NCBI GenBank assembly: GCA_963575745.1
Contig: CAUYUJ010002102.1
Coordinates: 526,366 to 590,365 of the forward strand
Direction of reading: 5' to 3'
Origin: Prorocentrum cordatum
Taxonomy: Eukaryota > Sar > Dinophyceae > Prorocentrales > Prorocentraceae
DNA: 64,000 bases
The translations under genes and the position numbers were made by a program. The stretch's first letter is position 1. Every line of letters starts with the position of its first letter. Below are positions 52,101-59,459 of this stretch, in pieces. Below the pieces are notes generated by a model, which ran no database searches, had not been told where the DNA came from, and saw only the letters and a program-made list of their open reading frames with translations.

Positions 52101-54457
52101 TAGACACCGAGCGCAAGCCCGATGCCAGCCAAGAGCCCAGCCCACCTGGAGTTCCCCCTGGGCTGGACGCCGCCGCGAGCGCTCCGCCATTGCCGCCGCC
52201 GGCTACCCCGCCTGGCGTGCGCGTGCCGGGAGCGACTCGTTTGTCTCCGCCAGGTTTGATGCCCGGCCTTGTACCGAATCTCGGGCAGATGTTCACCAAC
52301 AGGAGCGCTTATGGCCACGGAGGACGGGTTAAAACCCCAGGGCAGCCAGATCGTAGATACGCCGCAGGAGCCGGAGAAGGTGAACCCTCAGCCGCTTTCT
52401 CCACCTACGCGCAAGTCCTCCAGAACGGTCAAGAACAGCAGCACCTGGACAACATGCGGCTGCTGCAGGCGGTGGACAGCCTCCGCAGGTCCGGCGAGGA
52501 GGAGAAAGTAGCGCAGCGGGGCACCCTCGGCGCCATCGGACGGGCCGAGGAACTGGACGTGTACCTGGCGCGGGGCTGCGACACCCTCGATGTAGAGGTC
52601 TGCGGTACCCTGACCGGGCGGGAGTTGTTCCATGGCCTCAAGCGCGCCTGCGAGCACGCGAAGCACGTGATGCAGGCGGCGAACTGGCCGACGACGGTGA
52701 CGAACAGGATGGCGTACGGCATCGCCGCCTTCTGTTGGGGGGGGCGGGACCACAAGGATCTGGCCGAGTGGTCGATCTCCGTGGCTGATTTTCCCCATTG
52801 CAAAGCAGAGGTGTTCGACGCCTACACCATGCCCACCACGTGCAAGCTCGAGCCGCGCCCCCGGCACCCGGTCGTCTTCTCTCAGTGGGTGAGGCAGGCC
52901 GAGAACGCCATCACCGTCTTCGGGCTGGTCTACGGGCGGATGCACGAGCCCGAGCGACGCCGAGCCCTGGAGACCCTCCGCCTTGCCTACGAGGAGGACG
53001 ACGTGGCCTTCCCAGCGGACTATGTGTACAGCCTCTGGGAGGAGCTTGCTGCAACCTGGTGCGAGCAGCTTCGGGAAAAGCGAAGGGAGGTGTGCCGCAT
53101 CTTGGGGCTCACCAACCCGCGCCGGGAGGACATCAAAACCATCGCCCTCGCCCCTGCAGGACCGTCTGGGAGCGCGTGGCTGACATTCCCGAACGTGTAC
53201 GACCTCGACGCACCGGACGGGTATTACCAGGTGGTGTGCGTCCCTCGCCAGGCCCGGCGGCTGCAGAGGTTCCTTCATCAGAACCTCCACGCCGGCCCCT
53301 CGAGGACCCCCAAGGCTGGGAAGGCTGACGAACACACCCCGGCAGATCAGGAGGCGCCCGCCGGAGCTGGCCCAGGCACTGGAAAGGCAGGGGCCGCCGT
53401 CAAGAAGGCTGCTGCTAAGAAGCGACCCGCCGCCCGGGCGCACCCAGCAGGGAAGGCGCTGACGTCCAGCGAGATCGGGCGCTCAGTTAAGCATGCCCCC
53501 CGGGACAAGAACGGGAAGGTCATCTGCTGGGACGCCTGCACCTGGGCTGGCTGCCCCAATGCGGCAGGGACTTGCGCCCACTCCCACGAGGCCATCAAGG
53601 GGCTTGGCAGCCTGGACTGGACCGTGCAGGCGCAGCTCATCAGGCGCGGCGGCCTGAAGTCTGGCGCTAAGGTCGACCCCACCTCGGTCGACGGGCGGGT
53701 GGCTCAGCTCAGGGCCCAGGCCAAGGCCGAAGCAGACAGCAAAAGAGCTGGGGGAGGCGCCGGAGAAGGTCCCGGGGCCCCTGCGGGGGGCAGCCGAGCG
53801 GGAGGCTCGCCGGCTGTTTGGTCCCCCCCAGCTGCCTTCGACGAGATTCAGACCACCGCCCTCGAGGAGGAGCTCAGGCAAGCCGTCCAGGGCCCCGAGG
53901 AGGACTGGTTGCTGGACGCCCACGCTAACGCGCCCGCGGTGGAGGGGACCAGTGAGACGGCTCATCCCGCTGCTCTCGAAAGATGGAACATCATTGAGAA
54001 GATCCTGGAGAGCGGGACCATCGCGACGCTGGGCGACATCAGCGACTACCTGCATTCCCACGCCCTGGCCAGGCTTGCACGCGCCAACTCAGAAGGCACC
54101 TCCCTGAGCTTGGAGGAAGTACTGCTGGAGGCGACTCGGGGCGGGGGGCCCACCCTCGCCGAGGAAGCCGGTCGGGCCCTCGACAGGCTGGGATCAAAGG
54201 CGGGGAGGAGCAGCACTCAGGACCTCAGCATTGGAGGAGCCTCCTGGGACGAGGAGGCTGGAGTTGGCCGCGGGAAGCTCACGGTGCAAGACCAAGAATG
54301 GGACTATCTCGACTTCCAGGACGAGCTTCAGCCCGACGAAGAGATGAGAACCCGGCTCGGCCTCAAGGAAGGCGACGCAGAGCTCAGGCAGTGTCTGGTG
54401 CTCCACATCGCGGCCGCCCTGCTTGGGGGGATAAGGAGCCTGATGCGCCGGCCGTGA
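49163..54457 (+). CDS. Large unclassified ORF, possible retroelement gag-like polyprotein
   Basis: 1764 codons from CCATGG at 49163; the open frame extends back to 48833 without a better start. Layout by residue: Pro/Glu-rich N-terminus (1-130); hydrophobic span around 187-236 (WTFILLAFLAVLAFLTHIC); a second hydrophobic Cys-rich span at 403-428 followed by Arg-rich RRRRRP; long Pro/Arg/Glu low-complexity linkers; a helical, compact region about 1127-1376 reminiscent of retroelement gag; and a CCCH-like finger at about 1455-1476 (CTWAGCPNAAGTCAHSH). No reverse transcriptase, integrase or protease motif was seen. A six-G run at 54425-54430 precedes the stop; one extra G would continue the frame to 54843 with coherent sequence (WRINHWNQLEID, IHRGHMRVL). 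High GC and sustained openness argue for real coding. Function unknown; it could be a host gene or an element ORF. Confidence 0.6.
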   Translation: MAARRPALAGAARGLAALATSAAAYDWRGPLSSAVARAGWGHPAAAQEAPFGYTVPYYDDSEYGTEIGEPEEEGGGAGSPQAPPDSGPPGAPPPPPAQAAGGVDNSSDPPKDPGSEESWVGGWGVWALGLKPLRAGTWAWRLSGMGGVAYEKLDSLGSAFSTHAETGWLTKDGGWFFYALEKLGLTVFGAAWPAVAWTFILLAFLAVLAFLTHICRALLAPCAAALWLIGLLARCTKCRRREPGDAAAERYLPPAPPALTQINWMGPETGPATTTEYYSKKVKGRGTGRRPNDVLIKIDVHVARLKIDLSEPKRIDRKGLWVDYLGVKGASSRALRQKLESLEGRSIHLCRNLACRDQPGEVHCKEYAALDSEAIVDIGSHARFTSCRGVFLLWRTVADLGRAIWKVIVFLYCILSCGCSFCCRRRRRPKTGAAEPGVAGSIAEVLDQESESEVEAEDRPCEAVRVGIVLRGGARPLAPDGCRGAAEAEPTALLFEDGQASDLPPPSDGRNSFAHLCAHHAQVYRASRYRDKCSQVTCYRQAVSNAEGVPLCLLHLGGEAGRAVQAAAAVPGRGFLSSLGLRRRTVRSRSPRAREQGVPVNAAPPADGARGPEGHHGHAALGQHRREASASPRGPPVGVRFEAPPSPRVPLPRDASPAPDEEIEQGDPLVLRVRVHWAAGPQWVIFLGKSRPGGGPTGDGSATVVDVEEPHRKDYSAEGQENVCFTLETAGIEYAPVASDQGRLPAGYLEELLYHPPLGAEEMGIGVHGVVVSSTLWEKLRPWNGVPVGGKTKRIGRPQWAQLRARGDLLVYRHPAGTSGDALGVPQPTSDELDAQLKKHWARLDRSSSPKPPFGVGWGLGEEGGLASSAPRRSSRSPAGKDHEEENAGEAMLGLYLAAHEEGSDDASALQSVAAGYDEDITVVLEHLIKYTRRLMRSSGTEERTKYQAHIDRWERKLERVRAEKDEGVNPPLASGLLKLDTERKPDASQEPSPPGVPPGLDAAASAPPLPPPATPPGVRVPGATRLSPPGLMPGLVPNLGQMFTNRSAYGHGGRVKTPGQPDRRYAAGAGEGEPSAAFSTYAQVLQNGQEQQHLDNMRLLQAVDSLRRSGEEEKVAQRGTLGAIGRAEELDVYLARGCDTLDVEVCGTLTGRELFHGLKRACEHAKHVMQAANWPTTVTNRMAYGIAAFCWGGRDHKDLAEWSISVADFPHCKAEVFDAYTMPTTCKLEPRPRHPVVFSQWVRQAENAITVFGLVYGRMHEPERRRALETLRLAYEEDDVAFPADYVYSLWEELAATWCEQLREKRREVCRILGLTNPRREDIKTIALAPAGPSGSAWLTFPNVYDLDAPDGYYQVVCVPRQARRLQRFLHQNLHAGPSRTPKAGKADEHTPADQEAPAGAGPGTGKAGAAVKKAAAKKRPAARAHPAGKALTSSEIGRSVKHAPRDKNGKVICWDACTWAGCPNAAGTCAHSHEAIKGLGSLDWTVQAQLIRRGGLKSGAKVDPTSVDGRVAQLRAQAKAEADSKRAGGGAGEGPGAPAGGSRAGGSPAVWSPPAAFDEIQTTALEEELRQAVQGPEEDWLLDAHANAPAVEGTSETAHPAALERWNIIEKILESGTIATLGDISDYLHSHALARLARANSEGTSLSLEEVLLEATRGGGPTLAEEAGRALDRLGSKAGRSSTQDLSIGGASWDEEAGVGRGKLTVQDQEWDYLDFQDELQPDEEMRTRLGLKEGDAELRQCLVLHIAAALLGGIRSLMRRP

Positions 54458-54843
54458 AGGCCCTGGCTGCTCAGCTCCGCCGCGAGTTGTGGGATGGAGC
54501 CACCACCGCCTCCGCCGCATTGGGGGATGCACCTCCCTTCGTCTCACCACGTGAAGCCGAGCTCCGGATGCACTGCCATGATGTCCAGCACCCGCACCAC
54601 GACAAGGACTTCAGGTGCATCTCGGTCTTCCCCCTGAGTGCCCTCAACACAACCACCGTCCGGGTCTGGAGGATCAACCACTGGAACCAGCTCGAGATCG
54701 ACTCCGTCCTGCCGACGCAGACCAGCGAGAGGGAAGTCCACGTCATGATCCACCGAGGGCACATGCGGGTGCTCAAGCCACCGGTCATCGGCGGCCAGAC
54801 CCTGTGGTACGTTCGCCCCTATTTTAAGGGTCACGATTTATGA
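54430..54843 (+). CDS. C-terminal continuation of the large ORF in the +1 frame
   Basis: After the G run at 54425-54430 the overlapping frame reads DKEPDAPAVKALAAQLRREL and goes on with a conserved-looking domain (FRCISVFPLSAL, VWRINHWNQLEID, VHVMIHRGHMRVL) to a stop at 54843. It is the natural C-terminus of the preceding ORF if one G is missing, through mutation, assembly error or programmed slippage. A similar HRGHMR(L/V)L ending occurs, from memory, in other dinoflagellate proteins of unknown role. Confidence 0.5.
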   Translation, partial: DKEPDAPAVKALAAQLRRELWDGATTASAALGDAPPFVSPREAELRMHCHDVQHPHHDKDFRCISVFPLSALNTTTVRVWRINHWNQLEIDSVLPTQTSEREVHVMIHRGHMRVLKPPVIGGQTLWYVRPYFKGHDL

Positions 54844-55963
54844 TGGCGATGGTGACATCTATTTTAAGGGTCACAAGTCTGGCGCATGTTAAAACAACGA
54901 CTTCTGACACGTTTTTCATCGTTTATGCGTTGTGGAACATGAAAGTTGCGCAACGCACTATATGGCTCATTTGTTGGTCACGCGGTGCAGTTCAGTCATC
55001 TGCGGGCGCGGCCCAGCTTGCTCACTGCAAGGCTTCAGCCAAAAAGGCAAACAATTGATGGTCGATGTCAACACCTCTCGGTGTTGAATAGTGTTTCGCC
55101 CACACGTTTGGTGGGGGGTGGGGGTGGAAAATCGGGGCTGAGCACCCTCGACTGTAGAAGGTTGTTTTTGTTCCACGGATTTCGTGATTGAAATCGTTGG
55201 CTCGAGCGATTTCGGTAAGGTGCGGTGGTTGCTGGGCACGTTGCCAGAACGAATTCTCTACGCTTCGCGTATCCCCACCAGCCCATCTCACAACAACATC
55301 TCTTGCGAAGCATGCCGACAGTCGTGTTTTTCAGGCGTGTGTCCGCTTGGCCCCGCATGTCTCCCCTGTTCCTCCTTCCCCCCGCCTCCTTGTACATCCT
55401 CCTTGTGGGGGGAGCGGGAGAAGGACGAGGCGGAGGAGGAGGGAGAGAAAACGCTCCTCGTGATTTGAGTCGTTTGGGGTTTCTCGTCCTGGTGTGAGTA
55501 GTTCGGGCCCTTTTTCCTGGTGTGAGTCGTTCGGGCCTCCTCCCCCTCGCATTCCTCCTTCTCCTTCTCCTCCCCTCCTCCTCATCCTCCTCCTCCTGCT
55601 GCTCCTCCTCCTCCTCTTTTTCTTCCTCGTCGTCGTCGTCGTCGTCCTCCTCCTCCTCCTCCTTCTCCTCCTCTCCTCCCCGTCCTCCTCCTCCTCCTCC
55701 TCCTCCTCCTCCTCCTCCTCCTGCACGACATGATATTAGCAAGGGCAACCTTACATGCACGATGTTTGTGAGGATGGTGATCGCTCGATCCAATCGGAAA
55801 CGCCGATTTGCGAATCGGTGGCGGGGCTTGGTGATTCAGTGCTTAGAGTGCCGTTGACGCTGCGGGGCTCCTATGGGAATGACAAGGGTTGCAATGCCCC
55901 GATGTTGCCCCCAACCCCTAGCGTTTCCTCCTCGGCCTTCTGCCGCATAAGCTGGCGATCGAG
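54844..55963. other. No gene seen, 54844-55963
   Basis: ATTTTAAGGGTCAC occurs directly repeated at 54821-54834 and 54861-54874. The R2 left block (CGCTTCGCGTATCCCCACCA) recurs at 55260-55279 without its array. CTC-rich sequence at 55550-55725. Confidence 0.5.
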
Positions 55964-56366
55964 GGGGTGGTGGTGGTGGTGGTGGTGGTGGTGGTGGTGG
56001 TGGTGGTGGTGGTGGTGGTGGTGGTGGTGGTGGTGGTGGTGGTGGTGGTGGTGTGGTGGTGGTGGTGGTGGTGGTGGTGGTGGTGGTGGTGGTGGTGTGG
56101 TGTGGTGGTGGTGGGTGGTGGTGGTGGTGGTGGTGGTGGTGGTGGTGGTGGGTGGTGGTGGTGGGTGGTGGGTGGTGGGTGGTGGGTGGTGGTGGTGGTG
56201 GTGGTGGTGGTGGTGTGGTGGTGGTGGTGGTGGTGGTGGTGGTGGTGGTGGTGGTGGTGGTGGTGGTGGTGGTGGTGGTGGTGGTGGTGGTGGTGGTGGT
56301 GGTGGTGGTGGTGGTGGTGGGTGGTGGTGGGTGGTGGTGGTGGTGGTGGTGTCGGTGGTGGTGGGA
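55964..56366 (+). repeat. (GGT)n array of 400 bp
   Basis: Nearly pure GGT with occasional GTGTGG and GGTGGGTGG phase slips. The slips make all frames open, giving spurious poly-Trp, poly-Val, poly-Gly, poly-His or poly-Thr ORFs. Dense GG runs could form G-quadruplexes. Confidence 0.85.
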
Positions 56367-57176
56367 TGGGGGGGAATGAACGGTCAGGGAAAGGCAACCC
56401 TTGCGCGTCCCCTGACAATCGGAGGCGAGGACAACGTACGCGGGCTCCTAACGAGCCAATTATCCCGCGCGCCACCTGCCCCCTCCATGGACAGCGCTCC
56501 TAAAGGTAGCACTGCAAGATGACTGGAAGGATGGGGTCGCGCGTGGGGTAATTGTGCCCGCGGAGCTTCCTCGCGAGAACTCTCGGAACCAGACCTGTTC
56601 AGCTCCCAGCTGTCATCCGATTCGGTATCCTCCAGGTATTGTTTTTTGTCGATCGTAAGCTCCTCCAACGCTAGACCCAACTCGGTTATCTTCTCTGGCG
56701 CTGCCGTCGTGGAGCCTGGGTTTCGACGAAGCTGGCCCATCAATGACCTCGCCATCGGACCCCCCGTTGGCCACCGGGTCCCAAGGAAGCTTAAGCCCCA
56801 TCACCGAAATTGATCCCAGACCCTGCAGACGGAGCGAGAACATCTCCCCTCCCCGCCGCAGCGGGGAAGGGGGGGGGACGGAGGAGGGTGGAGGAGGAGG
56901 AGAAGGAAGAGGAGCAGGAGGAGGAGTGGAAATAAGAGGAGGGGGAGGCGGAGGAAGAGAAAAAGGAGGCAGGGAGGGAGGGAGGGGAGAACGAGGAGGA
57001 GGAGGAGGAGGAGGAGGAGGAGGATCCCTGTTGCAGCTGAGCCTTTCCCGCTCAGCGAGGCGCCGAGAGCGCAGCAGTCGACTGGGCCAGCCTAAGGGAA
57101 ACTGTCTGTGCAAGACGGTAGACAAATTATAGGAGGGCTTGATAATCCCCCTCTGAAAACATCGATATAACATTTA
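56367..57176. other. No gene seen, 56367-57176
   Basis: Mixed sequence with GGA-rich stretches (56870-57025); no protein recognised on either strand. Confidence 0.45.
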
Positions 57177-57473
57177 GAACTGCGATGGGAAGACGAATCG
57201 GGAGGGGGCTTCCCATGGAAATCCTATGCTTCGGAAGCGTGGAACTTCTTCCTCTCATTGTCTAGACTCCTCATTCATCCCTTCGTCAATTTCGCATGCC
57301 TCGCTGCACCCCTCGGTTCTCATCCCTGTCATGCGTTCTCCTCCTTGTCCTCCATCATTCCATGTTCAGTTCTCTTCTTCACATGGCTGTAGATTGCTAC
57401 TCTTTTCGATGTCCTCCATGCATTCCCTTGGATTTCCCCCCTCTAAGATTAATTCGTTTTCCCATCGCAGTTC
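57177..57473. repeat. Inverted repeat, 22-bp arms, downstream of the methyltransferase-like gene
   Basis: GAACTGCGATGGGAAGACGA at 57177 onward is matched inverted by the sequence ending at 57473 (21 of 22 bases), with weaker pairing continuing inward (GGGG..AAATCC..ATGC). Total 297 bp. No duplication and no ORF recognised inside. Confidence 0.5.
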
Positions 57474-57788
57474 CCGACGTTCCATCGATGCTTCATGTGC
57501 ACCGTTCGTCTGTCTCATGAGACGGGGGCGCCGCCAACGAGCCCAACGGGGCCGCAATCCGCCAGGAGGAATCACGAGCCACGGGCCACCGAACAACCGA
57601 GGTTTGCGGGAACCTATCTGTTGTGCAGGGGCGTGAGGGGGGGGAGCAAAGGGAGCATGTAATCCTTCTAAGTCTTCGAATCAGCAGCCCCCCGAAAACT
57701 TCACCCCCCTCTCGAGCCTCCCTCTCAATTCGACGACCAGGCGCGCGGCCTCCACGAGGCCGTTCAAACAGCAAACGAAACACTGGGC

Positions 57789-59459
57789 CTAGGTTGAAAT
57801 TAGGGCCTGCACGAATTCCGCGATCCTCTCGCAGAATATCACTGGGTACACTTGTGATTCGTGCAGGCCCGCAGCGCCGATGATATAACCGCCAGAGTCA
57901 GCAGCGTAAAGAGGTCGCACGTGTGCGCCCGAATTCCTGATGGCGGTCCTCCCCTCGGGCTTGGTGAATTTAAAGAAGCGCTCAAACACCGTGATCGGAC
58001 AGGTCACGTAAAACTCCAGCATTTTGAGGCTCGTGGCACCGAGAGGGGCAATACACGTTGAGACCCGCTGGCTGTTCAACATAAGCAAAGTGTTTGCCAT
58101 GACCGTCGTGCGAAACATGAGGGAGTTCAACGGCTGCTCAACCACAAAATATACATTGCGCAAGAATGCGAGGACGAGGAAGTACGACCTTAGCATGCAC
58201 AGTCAAGCGTATAGCGATATGATTACCCTTCTCCTTTCGGCACATCTGAAATATAGCAAGGGCTTCCGATGGTGAATAACGTTAGTTTATCTGTCTGCTG
58301 AGGTTGCTGTTGATGCTGTTGCTTCTGCTGCTACCCTTCTGTCCCACCCGAGTTATTTAGTTTCCTGTCCTCCATCCTCCTCCTCCTCCTCATCATCATC
58401 CTCCGTCTCCTCCTCCTCCTCCTCCTCCTCCTCCTCCATGCTCGCCCCTTACATCCCTCCCCGATCGGATTCAGGCTACCCCGTTCAAGGCCCCAGGTTC
58501 TTTCGAAGGGGAACGTCCACGCCGAGCCCGCTCTGCAGGCGCCCGCCCGCGGGCCGCCGAGGTAGCAATGGAGAGGAGAGAACCAGTGAGGGAGAGCACG
58601 AGCGAGCACGACATAGATTTTGATACTATGTGAGAGAACGGAACGGAATCGTACGTTCCCTATGTCACTCCTCATCCTTCTCCTCATTATTTTCCGTTCT
58701 TTCGGCCCCCTTTCTTTCTCCTCTTCCTCCTCCTCCTCCTTATCCTCCTCCTCCTCCTCCTCCTCCTCCTCCTCCTCCTCCTCCTCCTCCTCCTCCTCCC
58801 CCTCCTCTTCCCTCATTATCCTCCTTATCCTCCTCCTCCTCCTCCCCTCCCTCCCCTTCGCGTGTATAGGAACGCATAGAATACCATGCGCACAACCATG
58901 CACAACTGTGATTGCACATGTGCGTGCGCACGTTGGACGCCGCAGCTAAGTGCCCGGCGTAATGTCAACGCACTGGTCGGCCCTTTCGGCCACGACAGAA
59001 GCCCCATCAGACAAGTTCTCCCCAGCGCGGAAGCCGTTGTCGCAGAGCCTTTTGTAAGTGCCACGAGACATGAATTGCAACCACGTGCGGCATTCAGGCG
59101 AACACCAGAGAACCCCTTTTCTCCGTGACCGATTTGATGCACCATGCAGTGTAGAAGCACCCCTGGATACAAGAGATGTCTTGGTGGGCCTCATTCGCGT
59201 AATCGATCATTGCAGCTCTCATCCCTTGCTTCACTGTCGCTCGAGCGCCCCCACCCTGCCCAGCGAATAGCATTACAAGATGCAGCGTGCGATCAGGGGC
59301 AATAGACTCCCAATATTCGCGGGTGAGCGTCAGAAGGCTCATGGTCGAGAGTGGTTGCTCCAATCCATGCCTCGCCATCGCCTCCGACGCGGCTTGCATG
59401 ACATGGGGCGGCACGCTAGAAATCAAGTTCGTTACCATCTGGGATGAGGGCTCTGTCAT
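57789..59459 (-). CDS. Cytosine-methyltransferase-like protein, intron and one frameshift
   Basis: ATG 59459 opens an ORF overlapping the transposase tail. Seen: LVMLFAGQGGGAR (an AdoMet-binding motif I of C5-MTase type), then AAMIDYANEAHQDI, then after a one-base frame change near 59118-59126 the block VLWCSPECRTWLQFMSRGTYKR (motif IV-like; Cys kept, Pro-Pro-Cys reads Pro-Glu-Cys). After an intron (about 58984-58190, AGG at both ends, in phase) comes YFVVEQPLNSLMF and a C-terminal block ending with an SQVYPVIF...IAEF motif. This order matches a family of short DNA-methyltransferase-like proteins I recall from dinoflagellates; substrate unknown. Joined length is about 290 residues, below most eukaryotic DNMTs. 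The frameshift lies in an A/G homopolymer, so it may be real decay or an assembly error. Confidence is moderate for the family and low for activity. Confidence 0.52.
58191..58981 (-). other. Probable intron of the methyltransferase-like gene
   Basis: The frame containing CSPECRTW reaches GAA AGG at 58984-58982, and the next exon begins at CTA AGG TCG (58190). Both AGG codons are in phase, so removing about 794 bp joins VVAER to SYFLVLAFLRNVYF. The interval is filled by CTC microsatellites (58411-58437, 58726-58800). With AGG at both ends the donor may be GG or GC. Confidence 0.5.

Noticed and set aside
55964-56522. Long ORFs of Trp, Val, Gly, His or Thr runs
   Set aside because: They are the GGT microsatellite read in different frames and strands; every frame is open only because of the repeat.
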